From positions 1,009,501 to 1,073,500 of the forward strand of contig JAPYKE020000270.1 of assembly GCA_028554795.2 (NCBI GenBank): 64,000 nucleotides of DNA, read 5' to 3'. Positions 1-14,300 of this stretch are shown piece after piece (position 1 is the first letter of the stretch; every line of letters begins with the position of its first letter). This DNA comes from Sinohyriopsis cumingii (taxonomy: Eukaryota > Mollusca > Bivalvia > Unionida > Unionidae). The translations under genes were made by a program, and so were the position numbers. The notes under the pieces were generated by a model. It was not told where the DNA came from and did not search any database. It worked only from the letters and a program-made list of their open reading frames with translations.

Positions 1-1588
1 GAACAAAGCTTCTAACATCTATATGCTAGTGCTAACACCTATCAAAGGTTTATTGTACAAACAAAGTCGCCGAAACAGTGCAGGGTCAACATACTAATTG
101 CGCTAACCCATTCCTTTGTTCCTGACTTACGTAATCGCGGGCAGGCAAACGTGAAAATCAGGAATTCATTATGTTTCACTCATTCAAAAACCGGGGGGGG
201 GGGGCTCACTAGAAAAGAGCACGAGACAAGATGAACGATCCACAGAGTAAACTTTCTTTACTGGTGGAAAGATAACAATAACCCCTGGACAGTATTAAAT
301 GCTGGAGTTTGCGTTAACTTCCATCCGACAATGTGTCTCGGAAATATTTATGACACTTTTTCAATCACTTTTAACTTTGGTGATCATTTTATTACATATA
401 AGGCCAGTTTTATATTTGTTAATCAAAAATCATTGAAATGTCTTTGTAGTTTGTATTTCTACCTCTTATATCTTTATTTCAATTGAGAGTTTTCTTTTCA
501 CAAACTTTATGAGGTTAGTTTTAGGGCTGAAAGGCAAGGTGTCAGGATAATGTGACTTGGTAGGTATGATGCTACATGTCTGCGACATGATACCCCAGCG
601 CTAGACATCACTGTAAACTGCCACACTGCATACATCGTGAGGATATGAATTAAATATTATATAATCTACGTTAAAAATTCAAATCACACACAAACACTTT
701 GCACAAACATGCAAATACTTTTAATACTTTATATATGTTGCTTTATGTATTCATTTTGTTTTCGTTAGTGGCAATTTTCACATGAATGTGTCCCAACCTA
801 GCTTGATATCGTAATCAAATCCATAAAAGAAAACGGGAAAGAAAACATGAAAAGTGTCATACGTGAATATTTTTGAACGCCCACATTTCTCAGCTCACCT
901 TATATCAGTCTCTATCCTAAGACAGCAAATGTCAAAACATATTGTTATGTTAAGTCTAGGCGGAGTTTTCTCATAGTGCGATGCATTTACGTGTCTGATG
1001 TATTGGGTATTCTGAATATGTAAACCTGTGTATTACAGTGCTAAGATTAAATGGCTCGTTTCCACGGATACCACCTTAAAGATATATACAGAACAAAACA
1101 GCACACAAGCAATGACACAAGACAAACTCTTGCAAACTATTAGAATATTTATTTAGATTGATACGCCATTACAATGAATCGACCATACACAAGTACAAAG
1201 GCGCTTATCTGGTTTACGTTCTAATTTAGTACTTTCCATTTTGAAATCATAAGTAAACGGAAGGCGATAGCTGAGATTTATGGTAATAGCCGGACACTTT
1301 GCTTCTAAATAATAGTCCACTTGAAATTTCTAGTTTCTCTAAACGCAAATAGAGGTACAAATAATATTTCCTATAGAAACTCTAGTGAAATACATGTACT
1401 TCCCAAAGTTAAATGTACTAGGAATTCAACATACAAACTGGAGTACATGAAACTCCACAATCATCATCGAACTACTTGTGAGATGGTTGAACGGTCTTTT
1501 TTAAAATGAGTGGAATTAAGTTTCAAACTGTTGTATTTGCCTTTACTTGGTATGTAGCTGTAAAGTACTTGTCGTCTGTTTAAACAGG
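1..1588. other. Non-coding stretch
   Basis: No supported gene. It contains a G12 homopolymer at 193-204 and otherwise AT-rich unique-looking DNA with only short chance frames. Confidence 0.5.
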
Positions 1589-2080
1589 TCAAATACATCC
1601 ATATCGAACCTCAAGCAGTTTCCATTGGCCATGACAAGGATCACCAAGCACACTGCTGTCAGCAGGTATTGAACAGCTGCTGGCTTGAGAACAAATAACT
1701 CTTGCTTTGTCAGTGACATCGAACATGTGACATTTCTCATAACAGGTGCTCATCAGATAAAGATAGTACCAATTGTAGAAGGGGATTAGGTTATCTTCAT
1801 TATAATATCCATGGTAATTCGCAACATTGATGAACACAACCAAATCTTTGCTGCAGGAAATGTTCAAAGCCGATCCCTCAAACGCAGACTGCCTCATGTA
1901 TTTCGTTTGTACACGAGAATACTTGGCTAGAGACTTGCCCTTGCCGTGTTGTTTTGACTTGATAGGAATATCAATATCTGTTTCGACCTGATTAATGTTT
2001 ACAGCATGTAGCTCCGGAAACAAAAATAACAAGCATAGTGCAAGAAGGATAAAGAATATGACATGAGATGTTCCCATCAT
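1589..2080 (-). CDS. Secreted SUEL/rhamnose-binding-type lectin, single domain
   Basis: A 163-aa protein with a hydrophobic signal peptide at about residues 3-22 (start MMGTSHVIFF), then a linker with basic residues, then one galactose/rhamnose-binding lectin domain (SUEL/Gal_Lectin family). Family marks are EGSALNISC at the start of the domain, NVANYHGYY in the middle, and a C-terminal run with SSCSIPAD, GDPC and the closing KLLEVRYGC. The domain's cysteines are present, and the protein stops just after the last one, as single-domain lectins do. The first ATG-ATG pair at 2080 is chosen because the longer frame opens only with a GTG. By family, such lectins bind L-rhamnose or galactose on glycans and act outside the cell, often in mucosal defence or eggs. 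No introns are needed, so it is either a one-exon gene or a processed copy. Neighbouring DNA shows no other gene. Confidence 0.75.
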   Translation of the reverse strand: MMGTSHVIFFILLALCLLFLFPELHAVNINQVETDIDIPIKSKQHGKGKSLAKYSRVQTKYMRQSAFEGSALNISCSKDLVVFINVANYHGYYNEDNLIPFYNWYYLYLMSTCYEKCHMFDVTDKARVICSQASSCSIPADSSVLGDPCHGQWKLLEVRYGCI

Positions 2081-3732
2081 ACTGTCACGAAACACAGCAA
2101 AAATGTAAATATTAATATAGGAACAATATCCTTGTTTTGTGGTGAATATGTTCTGCTCTCACAAGTGCCTTTAAATTGATGCTCTCTCATACTGAACACA
2201 GATGGTTTTAAGCATCAGTTGGAAATATTTATATAGGTATACAAGTTGTCACTCACGTTTTGTTTCTTAAGTATTCTACTGGACCGCGAACCACTCTTAC
2301 CTCCGTCAGTTTGATTTACCATGTGAGAGATGTCTGCGGTGCTAAACCTGTCAGACCTCAAAGCCGTCTGGCTAAATGATAGTGTCTTACTTGGCAAGTT
2401 CAAAAATATAACGCGCACATGTTTATACCGCAATAACGTTGCTATCTGTGCACAGGTTTTCATGACATTTCCACTAAATATTATTTGCAAAGGTGTGGTG
2501 TTTAATTTGAAAACGAAAATCTTTGTTTGAACTAATGTTGTTGCAAGTTAGTATGCTTGGTCATCACTGTGATAACGGTTTGTTCAGTTTACATGACGGA
2601 GTACGTTAGTTTCAAGCAATACTACTGCCCTTGTACATCAGCATTTTGTTTAAATCTATTTCCAAATGGACGGACATTCTAAAATGAATATGTAAAATAA
2701 AAATATATGAACCTATCTGCTGACAAATTAGGTTTGTAGATATAAATATAACTTTCAATGGAATATAGAGTGTAGGGCTATTACACTTTTGTACCATTGT
2801 TATCTAGAATTATCTCCAATTGACAATTTCGCGACATTTAAAGGCAAGTGACTTCATAATAACATTTCTCATGTTACTTCCTATGCATTTCCTTGCAATG
2901 TGATAGTTTCGTTTCCACATAGATCAAGAATCGATGCATAGGTGACTACGAAACCCTTTAGAAATTAACCACGAAAAACTACATATTTGTTTATGCATCA
3001 TGCCAATTATGCGTTGATCCAATTTACAAATCAGCACATTTGATATCAGTTGTAAAAAAAATATTTCGCTTGCTCGGGGCTAATGAATACTAATACATTG
3101 CAGCGATTGACTGTCCAAATGATTCAATTTAAAATTATATTCTATGTACATTTTTGCCAGGCGTTTCCTTCATCAGAAACAAACATTCGCATATACAGTC
3201 ACATATATGCAAGCATTCAAGTAATAGCAATTCAATTCACGGTAAAGGTATTGTGTTTGTTTTTAAAATGCCAACATACGATAGCAAATATCTCCACCAA
3301 AAAATCAGAATATGTTAAAGCATTCGGAACTTCGTTTTAGATCAGACATTTAACTCATTTATAAGTGACAAAGGTTATTGTCGATTAAAATTAGTAATAT
3401 ATTGCGAAAGCAGAGGAATAGACTGGACAACAAGATATGCGAACGGTGATGCCCAGGAATAGCTCCCTTTTAGTAAGAAATGTCATGGACCCTTCTAGGC
3501 AAGCTGGATAATGCCAGAGTGACTGACCAATTAGTTTTGATCACGCTTGTATCACGTTATTTGTGACTGAAACATTTTGCTGTCTAGTACAATTATGCAA
3601 GGTAAAAAAATATATTTTGGGAATCGACAAAGGAAGAAGCGTCAAAGCAAAACATAAGACAGACAGAGAGAGACAAAATAATGGACATTTACTTTCTTAC
3701 GTGATTTAATAATTGCAAAAAAACAACAACTC

Positions 3733-3780
<48 letters not shown>

Positions 3781-4279
3781 CTTTTTTGCTGTATGAAATT
3801 AGCAGTTTATGTTCCAATGATATCGTTGTATGAACGCTATAGACGATGAAATTGTACTGAAGTGAAAACGACTGTACAAGTTGTTACGTGGAGCTATATT
3901 GGAGCTTGACATATTTGGGGACGGTAATATGTGTTTTTAATTATCTGACAGCGGTTTTGGGAACAATTGGGACCGTGGGAAATGGAAATTAGCGATTAGG
4001 GGACCAAATCAGAGCCTATTGGAATCAACATGACGGAAAAATATTATTTGTGGATGAACTTTTTGACGAACGATACGTTCACGAGTCATTGGGGTCATAT
4101 TATAATTTTTGCTGTGAATATTGCATTATATAATTCTATGGGAATTCTATCAGGATGTATAATTAGCGAAATGTATGTCGAATTAAGGGAAAAGAAATAC
4201 ACTTTAATTCAATAAGTTCTTGTCTGCAAAATTTTCGTTTGTCCTTCAATTGATCGAAAGCGATAATTATATTCATTTG
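2081..4279. other. Non-coding stretch with AAT microsatellite
   Basis: Only short chance frames are seen. An uninterrupted (AAT)n tract lies at 3733-3780. Upstream regulatory DNA of the lectin gene would lie just above 2080, but no motif is called. Confidence 0.5.
3733..3780. repeat. (AAT)n microsatellite
   Basis: Uninterrupted AAT trinucleotide array of about 16 units. Confidence 0.95.
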
Positions 4280-5120
4280 ATGACTTTAGCTGACAGATTT
4301 TCCTAGATAATGAGAGGAGGAATACTCACTGTGATAACCTCAAGGTATGTACTATTTGTATTTATGTCTCTGTTTTTAGCTTTGTTAGATTGAACTGATT
4401 ATTTCGTAGATGGGAGCCGGGGGTGGGAAGATATTTTTGGAAGCGAATAATCAATATATATCACGGAATAGACGTCCTAATGTACAGTAGTAGGAGATGA
4501 GTTAGCCTCATATGATGAACCATCTCAGATATTGTTCCATTGGATATTATCTGGATTTTCTTAATTATACTTATTCAGTAAGGCAAAGTAAGGATATTTA
4601 TTTGCGTGCAAAGCGTGAAATACCGATCTGACTTCAGCCTTAGATCCCCTCGATGTTGCCCAAAATCATAAAGATATTCCCAAAACATAGTACCAAGTTA
4701 AATGGCGCGATACACATCTGACTTGTTTTGAGACGTTTCAATTTACATTAGATTTCTTCCATCATGGATTGTTATGTTAAATTGTAGTTTGGACTTAACC
4801 TGGTATAAAATCATATCCTCTGAGTTCCTGACTAAAGACAGCCTTTTTGATATTGGTAAGAAAGCAATAAATAGATACTATTTTTATAAGAGAGTGGGTT
4901 AAGTATTAGGATCATTAAGTTGGTTTGAGACAAGGACATTAAGTGTACCGTGCATTTTATTATATTTTTATTAACAGAATTGTTCTGGAATAGCTAAATT
5001 CCATTAAGTCATAGTTTTTTTCCGAAATATGCTAATTGCGACCTTGCCCAAGTAGAGAGCTTATTTATTTAGACATATTGCAGAATTGTTCACTGGCCTA
5101 TTTCTATTCTTAGAGACCTT
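4280..5120 (+). repeat. Interspersed repeat family B, copy 1
   Basis: This segment matches, as reverse complement, the DNA at 28750-29740. Shared landmarks include AGGAGGAATACTCACTGTGA, GGGAGCCGG near a GGGAAGATAT, and the ATGATGAACCATCTC block. No coding frame is conserved, so it is a non-coding interspersed repeat of unknown class. Confidence 0.65.
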
Positions 5121-7089
5121 CAATGTGTTCATGTAGGAGCTATAATCGAGTAAGGGTGATGTGATGTAACATTACATTTTTAGGGTTAGTGCGAAGGTTT
5201 GGACGTTAACAGAGAATTTGTCCTAAATATAATTTGATATAACATCCCCGCTCTGATCTGCCAAAAACCCAACAACAAGAACAAAATACACCCCACCCTA
5301 CCCCCAACCCCAACAACAAAAGTCAAACATTGAGAATGGGCACACATCTACAACGTATGGTCGGGCTGTAATTTCAAATACACTGAAATGTCTTTCTCAA
5401 AGCTAGTGTCTGACGAAAAAAACAGATGAGTATGTGGATACAAGAGGTCTAAAGCCGTTTATGTCTATTTTCGAATTACGTTCTGAGTTTGGACATATTT
5501 TATTTTGCCGAAGGACATAATTAATTTTGACCAGTTATATAAACTTAATGGCGTTTTAACAGCTTCGCTGTTAGTTCAGACTTTCCATCGAGCTGTTTTG
5601 TAAAGGGTTAAATCTTATTGGGGAAATGGTTGGAAAAATGAAGGTATACTCTAATTCCTGCTTTTTAAGCTTGGTTCATCATGACGATATAACTATAATT
5701 TGTGTTAAGAATGTCTTTCTGTGTCCGGACACAAATTGAAACATTGAAATATATCGAATCTCAGCTGGAATAAATAGTAAAATCTCTTATCATTTTCTTT
5801 CTCAACAAATAGTGTCTTGTTATCTCTTTTAATGTTTATTTCAGTGCAGGGATAAAGTTGGTTCTAGAGCTGTAACCACAAACTGTACATTACAATTTTT
5901 ACGTAATTCGATTTGCGTTACACAAAACTACATTTAAACTGAATCATCTACCCAGTTTCCATTTATAAGAAATAGGCTAGAGACAGATTGTATCCTTTTG
6001 TATCAAAATTGAATGGAAAAGTGTCAGTCACCACCTTGCATATAATTAAATTATGCATATGAGGTTGACACCTTTCTTCATTATCTTAATGTGTATATCA
6101 TGGTGAACATCTAGAAACCCAAACTATATAATATTTTAACAGTGTAGAAGCTTTTACAATATAGGCTTTACATTCAATGCCCGCATTTATATCGCAATGG
6201 ATTCGAAAGAGCAGGTCACAAAATGATTGCGCATAACGTGCTTGGAGAGGCATATTTAACATTTACGGAATACATCGATCTCTTTTCAATATTCATGGTA
6301 TGTAAGAAACTAAATGCACAGTGTGAAATAATTTAAAATTGCAATGTTATCTTGCATTACTTGAGGTGATATCTTCATAATAATTGGATCTAAACATGCA
6401 ATAGAACGGATGAAAATTCTAAGCATGAATGGTAAAAGGGAAGTTGGGAAAACTGTTCAATCGTTTCACACCTGGAAATATGGGTTTCACGCTGTCAGAC
6501 TTTACATCCCTTCATGAGAAAATGCTTATTGATATTTGATTCATATATTCATTTCCATCATACTAGGATCGCTCCCGGATGTACAAAAAATAACCCTTCT
6601 CGCCTATCAAAATATCACAGATGACTTTGGAGTGGTAACATTACCGGTAATGATAGTGATCATCATCTTAATAATAATAATAATAATGATAATCATACTA
6701 ATAATAATGTTGATGGTGATTGTGTATGCTAGGAAATATGTCGCAGTTGGGATATTAATAGCAGTAAAAGAAACATAAAAGCTGGAAGAACCTCAATAGA
6801 TAATCTGATGATCGGAAATAGGAAGATGGTGCTGCATAAGATATCAGGAGATGTGCGTAATTCATAATTTGCTACTCAAATAGCCAACACACATATGTAG
6901 ATTTAAAAACAGTGATTACTCAGTTAGTTCCATGAATTATACACCTATTAATTAAAGCAAATAATCTAGGTACATGTAATATTCAGCAATTCTAACAAAC
7001 CATACTGGCGCGTAAACAGCGACTCTGAGTTGAAGAAGTTGTATATCTAGTTCATTCAGACAGCCACCAGAGGAAAGCAATACTAAGCA
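5121..7089. other. Non-coding stretch
   Basis: No gene is supported. An imperfect ATA-rich tract at about 6660-6710 produces a hydrophobic Ile-rich chance frame. The rest shows no recognisable element. Confidence 0.5.
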
Positions 7090-7313
7090 CTCAAACATTT
7101 TAGGCGTCATAAATCTGAATCCATACAACGTGTAAGTCTCGTGAAGCTCTACTAGAGCTCACATAGTGCAGTGTACGTGGAGCCTCTTAACACTTCCACT
7201 CAGAATAATTTGTTCTTACCTCGAACATGTTTGTCGTCTTCATGGTTCTGTCTGTATGTTTATGTGTGAGATCGCATGTGTAACTGACAGCAAAGAGAGA
7301 GAGACAGACGAAC

Positions 7314-7345
<32 letters not shown>

Positions 7346-9919
7346 CGGGGGGGGGTGTGGACTAAAGACGTATAATAATGTTACTTCTGACGATGACTGT
7401 GTAAGAAAAGTCTTTATTCCCGTGTGTCGATTTTACTCAACAATCTTCCTGGAGCAGTACAAATTTCAGATCTTAATGTTTTAGAGGACAAGGCAGCCTT
7501 ATGTAACTTTTAAAGTTGTAAGAATCAAGACAGATTGTTTTCTGATCTATGTAAATAGATAATGAATTATGAATAATGGTGACCGATGCCCACGCGGTTT
7601 TATATTACATACAAATCTTTTATGTGGTAAATTGTTGCAACTGTGGAAATATAATATATAATCTTTAATTTAGAATTGTATTTCCTTTATACTTAACGAT
7701 TAAAGTTTTCTTAATGTCACTAGAATACTGATGGGATATGTAGTCGATTTGATAACTCGTCATCCCGTTCCAGAAGAATGACAATGTTTCCAATGTGAAC
7801 CACAGTTTCAATTCCACACTATATACATGCCTTATAGTCATGTCCCCGCCATGAATCACGCCTATTAACAGACATTAGAGAATATACCTGCATTTAGCCA
7901 ACTATTACTCCAATCAAATTTAATCTTTCCCAAACCCGCGCGATTGACTATCTGAACATATAGTGAACCTTTAAAATGTCGTTGAGTTTATACCGCTGTT
8001 CTAAATCATTTATCTTTCTGTAGAAAATAGTATGGCCTGGCTCAGAAACAAAGTTGAACATAAACTTCAATGGATATAGAACTTTCGAGTTGTCTAAATC
8101 ATCTATATACTCCATCAGAATAAAGCTTTAAGATCGACTTTCCGGAGTCTCACCACATACCAAGCGACCAAACTACACTATGTTGGTCTTTGACACCACC
8201 CTTGAACATCCATTGTCTTCTTGCACATAACTACGTATAAAACAGACATAATAAGTTGCTCATGCTGAATTCTAATATCATTATTTTCCAGGAAGCGCAA
8301 TTTTAATAAGATCTTGTTAAATATTATGTCTTAGAACCGACACATTTCTCTGGTAATTTCGTTTTACAGTTCAGAATCACGTTTATACACGCGCCTTACG
8401 GGCATGTTGTTGCTCCTAGCCAAGCTTATAAATATAGAGTATATTAATCTATAGACGTTTGCATTGGGAAATATTTTGATACGTGTAATTTGAGCTTAAT
8501 TTAATTTTAATGTCAATTATATGAAAATGTCGTACAATTGATAGATACTTAAATTCAAAAGGTAAGTAAAAACAAAACGGACACTGTATATGATTTATAT
8601 TTGGATATCCAAGATTGTTTATGATTCTTTTTAGCTATCGACATGAATGTATTTAACTCATTAAGGTTCATAATCTACGACACATAATATAACTATATAA
8701 TATAATTTGGATGTATAGTGATCTCTGTTTCAAAGTCGCACTTATTAATCGATGTGGTGTATGGTTTAATGCCAGTTTTAGGGTAGCATAGGCTATATAT
8801 GATGGCTATTGTGGTGCAGGAAGAAACAGGCAAGAACCATCGCCCTAAAGGAAGCCACGGGCAATATTTTTGACACACCCACTTTTGACGAATTGAAACT
8901 CACGCAAACAAAGTGAGATGTGATTGATCTGTAAAAACGAGTGACTTATACTTCTCGGCAATCAATTAGCCAATGTACGAACCTGAAGAATGAATATATT
9001 TGGATAGGAGATAAAAAAACTGTGCTTTTATCACTTTCTCTCTGGTATATTGAAGTCATATTGGTGCTTCAAAAGAACATCGGCGAACGAAAGGTACTTT
9101 AAATAAATTTAAAGAGCACGTATGATCTTGGGACAATCTTTACTACAGTTTTAGCTATAACACCTCACAAGAAAATTATATATTACTTACATTGCGAATA
9201 AAGTTCCTGTGTACCTTCTCCCACAAGTGTTATCTTTTTCACTGTCTATTAATTTCTACTTTTTTCAATTTCCTTCGCCACAATCGTATAACAAACCTTG
9301 ATAAAAATAGACACTTATATTCATTGAAAATTATTTTGTACTCTTCTAAAAATTACTTTCATTCTTTTCTGAAATACGATATCTTATTCGCTTCACACCC
9401 ATGATCGAATAATGAATGTGAGGAAGAGAACTAGTGGATATTTTCTTTGATGCAACAAGCGATTACTCTAAATAAATGTAACGGATAGTAATATACAAAT
9501 GTTTATGATTTATCCAATTTCATTGGTAGAACACAAATAAAGCTTCAGGTATACAGGTATAATAATCTTACTTGAACAAATTTAATCAGAATTAAACACG
9601 GCTCTAATCTTTGGATCTGTTTGCAGATGACCTTGTGATGAATAAACCGTACGTAACGGAATCATTAGAGCATTCAAATAAACACGTGATCACGGACACA
9701 GCTACGGAAGGACACATTCCTACTCCAGGCCACAAATATCATTATCGTATGACGCAATTACATTCAAAGACAAAACAGTAAAACAATTCGTCTGTAGGAG
9801 GCTTCGGCAACCCTATCAGCATGGATCAAACAAAATAATTATATAATGTTGTCAGTGAACGCGATTGGCCAAAGATATTTACATGACACTTTTATTATTA
9901 TTATTATTATATATTATTA

Positions 9920-9986
<67 letters not shown>

Positions 9987-10870
9987 GTGCAGCTATTATA
10001 TGATATGCTCTAATCCAGAAATATATAACACTTTGGGTTGCAAATCCGTCAGTTATATTTCGTACACAGAATGATAAACGTGTCATCAGTGTGTGATATC
10101 AGGTTAGCCAGCATGCGTGATGAAAGAGATGGTAGAGTCAATAAAGATAGAAAGATAGAGGGGGAGAGAGAGAGGGGAGGAGCACACACAAAGTTGTTGT
10201 TTCTTCTATTTGAGACATCCAGCCAGTTTAAAGAAAAAATAGTTCAGATCTTTGAATATGTTTGTGTGAGAGGAGCTTGCGAGTGTTTGTCTATGAAAAC
10301 AGTCAGAGTTAGACTTTTAGTCTAAATTCAAAAAGTATTCCGCTCACAAAGCGACTTTTAATGAGATATTATTTGAAGATCAAGATCGAAAAAGCAATGT
10401 TTGTAAGGGGTAATTTTTGTCCAGACTCGAAAGAAAAATATTAAAACAGGCAGAACAAGCTGCTCGTACTCAACTTTATAACGCTTATGGGTGTGAGACA
10501 TTCTTTCAATGTCATCTGAAGAAATCCTTTACAAAAACACCCCGATAGCTGTATGAACGACTATAGACATGTTATATCTCCGTAATAATTTGTTCCATCA
10601 TTCAGAAATAAATTTAGATGTAGTCCTTGTGGACGTCTTTCCTCTTTCAACCATATTCATTTAAACATTGTATTTTTATCAGGCCGCGTTTCTCCTGCTT
10701 TATAGAACCAACTTCGTCCTGGTATGAAATCAAATATTTCCTATGAAGCTATTAAGCAATATGCGGCTTATTGCTGAGAATGAAATACGATTTTGTTATA
10801 TATTCTAGCTCGGATATATAGACTTGGCCAGAAGAAGGATTTGAGAAAGACGGTTGTGAAATGTTCCACT
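7090..10870 (+). repeat. Large interspersed repeat family A, copy 1
   Basis: About 3.8 kb that corresponds in inverted order to 21680-26300. Anchors: the CTACTAGAGCTCACATAGTGC block at about 7150 pairs with about 26280; ATATGAAAATGTCGTACAAT at about 8520 with about 25490; the ATT microsatellite at 9893-9985 with the AAT tract at 23135-23220; TTGTCCAGACTCGAAAGAAA at about 10418 with about 22720. It includes a GA tract (about 7311-7345) and a long (TTA)n tract. No conserved protein frame is seen, so it is probably a non-autonomous element or an old segmental duplication. Confidence 0.6.
9893..9985. repeat. (ATT)n microsatellite
   Basis: Nearly perfect ATT array of about 90 bp inside repeat family A copy 1. 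Its inverted partner lies at 23135-23220. Confidence 0.95.
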
Positions 10871-11040
10871 GACAACACTTTACATGGCCATGTTCCTGCT
10901 CACAGCTAGCTTATAAACGTAGAGCAAGCTCCTATCGTGTTTAGGCAGTCTATATTACTTGAGCCAAATCCAGTCATAGACACTTGATAATAGCATAGTG
11001 TTTTTCCTACGTTAAATCCGTTTCAGTCAACAACAGCAAC

Positions 11041-11053
11041 GATAATAATGATG

Positions 11054-11085
<32 letters not shown>

Positions 11086-11090
11086 AATAC

Positions 11091-11125
<35 letters not shown>

Positions 11126-11153
11126 GAAATAATAATAAAGTACAATAATAATA
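11041..11153. repeat. (AAT)n microsatellite
   Basis: AAT array with interruptions (ACT, AGA), just downstream of the LINE 3' end. Confidence 0.9.
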
Positions 11154-11379
11154 ATGTTAATATTAAAGAAAGATATATCGCCATCAATGAATAGTATAAA
11201 TAATAAACTTTAACTTTACAAATTTATAATTTCTTAGGTGATACAGTTATAAATTAGAAGGTGCATATGCATGTATTTGCCAGTAGTAAAAGAAGTTAAC
11301 AGTATTTACGTTCCACTATAGTTCAGAGTTAAGAGAAATATACCTTTTAAGAAAAAGACAATCCAGTTAATTATTAGAG

Positions 11380-14300
11380 CGATAGATTAAAGAAAACAAT
11401 AGCCAATGTGGATATTGTGTGTTGGCATCCATTAGTCTCAAGAGATGATGGAACTGCGCCCATGAGAGATGTCCTGGTTGGTGGTTGTGCTTCGACTGTT
11501 GTGGCTATGTAGTGCAATGCGGGAGTGGCAGTCCCTGTTTGTTGCACTTGCTGCACTTGAAGGTTGCGTCTGGTGTTGGTTGGAACTGCTTCTTCCTCTG
11601 CGATCGTCTTTCGTCAGCTAGCAAGCGTAGCTTGTCCTCTCCGGCTTTCAGACCAGTGATCAAAGCATGTCGCCAGGTTGATCTGTCTAAAGCGAGCTCT
11701 TCCCATGTGTTGACATCGATATCAAGGGCTTTCATGCCGTGCTTGCAGACATCCTTGAAGCGGAGATGTGGTCGTCCAATCGACCTTTTCCCAGAAGCGA
11801 GCTGAGAATAAAGAATGTCTTTGGGGATCCGTCCGTCATCCATCCGACGTACATGGCCCAGCCATCTGATGCGACGTTGGCGGTGGTGTGTGATCATGCT
11901 GGGAATCTTGGCACGCTCAAGCACCCCGTTGTTTGTTACTCGATCGCTCCAGGTGATCCCCAGTACGCGTCGGATGCATCGCATGTGAAAGTCGCTCTGT
12001 CTTTTCTCTTATGAGTCCAGGTTTCACTGGTGCACATATGAGAGTGCTTAGCACGCAGGCACGGTACACGGTGATCTTAGTGTTCAGGGTCAGAAAGCTG
12101 TTGTTCCACACTCTCTGCGACAACCCAGAGAGAGTTTTGATACCATTCCGATCCGCTTGTTGAGCTCAGCATCAAGCGAGAGGTTGTTGGTGATGGTAGA
12201 GACGAGGTACATGATCTGACTCACCATCTCAAGTTCGTAGTTGTTGATGATGATGCTTGGTGGGTCCGAGTCCTGAACCATCACGCTTGTTTTCTTTAGG
12301 CTTATGGTTAGTCCAAACTCATTGCATGCTCAGCTTCTGTGTGGGTGGTTAGAGCAGCATCGTCTGCGAAGAGCATGTCCCTGATGGTTACTTCACGCAC
12401 TTTGCTCTTTGCTTTCAGTTGTGCCAGGTTGAACAGTATGCTGTCTGATCGCGTGTGCAGGTAAATCCCTTCAGTGGACGTCCCAAAGGCGTGCTTAAGC
12501 AGGACTGCGAAGAAGATGCCGAAGAGCGTGGGGGCAAGGACGCAGCCCTGTTTAATTTCACTGCGGATGTCAAGAGGGTCGGATGTTGAGCCATCGTGCT
12601 GCACTGTACCTTTCGTGTCCTCGTGGAAGGACTGGATCACGCTTAGCAGCTTCGGAGGGCAACCAATTTTCGCCAGGATTGTGAAGAGTCCGTCTCTGCT
12701 GACCAGATCGAATGCCTTGGTGAGGTCTATAAAGGCCAGGAAGAGGGGTCTGTGTTGTTCTCTGCATTTTTCCTGCAGTTGCCTAACAGAGAAGATCATG
12801 TCGATTGTTGACATCTCTGCCCCGAACCAGCACTGCGACTCTGGGTAAATTATGTAAGCAAGCGTCTGCAGTCTGTTCAGGATGACACGTGCGAAAACTT
12901 TATTCACGATGCTGAGATGTATTATGCCCCTGTAGTTGTTGCAGTCGCTTCTGTCGCCGTTGTTCTTAAACATGGTTATGATGTTAGCGTCTCTCATGTC
13001 CTGAGGCACTTCACCCTCGTCCCAGCAATGGCAGAGGAGGTCGTGCAGTATGTGAGCAACACGCTACATCCGCACTTGATGAGTTCTGCTGTGATCCCTA
13101 GGCCTTTACCTGGGGACAGTTTCTCTAAGGCCTTCTTCAGTTCGTCTACAGTAGGTTTCCCGTCCAGTTCGGCCATGAGAGGGAGGGTTTCAATGACGTT
13201 GAGGGCATTATTGGTCACATGGTTCTCTTTGCAGTACAGTTCGGAGTAGTATTCCACCCAACGCTCCATCTGTTTGCCCTTGTTGTGGATGGTATCGCCT
13301 GTGGCAGACTTCAGTGGTGATTTCAGGTTCGTCGTGTGACCCATTGCTTTCTTTTATGCCATCGTATATGCCTCTGATGTTTCCAATATCTGCTGTTGAC
13401 TGAATGCTCTGACAGAGGTGAAGCCAGTATTCATTGGCACACTCCCGTGCTAATCTCTGCACCTTGCTTCTGGTATACCTGTATGCCTGTAGTGTCTTCT
13501 GGCATAGGGATCGCTTGTATTGCAGCTGAGCACTGCGACGCTTTTTCATGGCTGGCATGAGTGCGGCAGAGTTAGCTTCAAACGAGTCATTGTTCTTTGA
13601 TTGCTTCTTACCAAAGATCCGTGTGGCTGTGCTGTACACAGTCTCTCTGATGTGATCCCATCTTTCTTTGGCACTGCCGTTGGGGGGTTCTGAATCAAAC
13701 GTCTTGGAAAGAGCATAGGTGAATTCCTCAGCCTAGTCTGGATAAGATGTTTTGCTCACATCAATGTGTGGTTTACCCTCTTGCCTAGAGGGATGGATCT
13801 TCTTCGGCTGAAGCTTCAATTTGCAGCACACCAGTGAGTGGTCGGTGTCGCAGTCAGCACTTTTGAAGGTACGGGTAAGAAGCACACCCTTCATTTCTGA
13901 CCGTCTTGTAATGAGTCTAGCTGGTGCCAGTGTTTAGACCGGAGATGCCCCCAAGACACTTTGTGCTGTGGTTTTGTCTGAAAGAATGAATTGGTGATGC
14001 TGAGGTCGTGGTACGAGCACATCTCTAGAAGGCGCTGCCCATTCTCATTCATCTTCTCAATGCTAAACGTGCCAAGACAGGAGGGCCAAGAGTCATGATC
14101 GGCACCCACCCTAAAATTTAAGTCGCCCAGCTAAATCAAGTTCTTTCCCTTTGGAATTTTGTCGATGAGCGAGTTTAACTCATCCTTGGTATCTGTGGAG
14201 GATCTTAGTGTGGGAGCGTAAACGCTGATCAGATAGACAGGCCCGTTTGTGGTGTGGAGGCGGAGGGATAACAGTCTCCCATTCCCTTGTTGGCAGGGTT

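Noticed and set aside
6536..6778. 80-aa hydrophobic frame
   Set aside because: Membrane-like only because it crosses an ATA-rich tract.
9865..10074. Ile-rich 69-aa frame
   Set aside because: Pure translation of the ATT microsatellite. No protein evidence.
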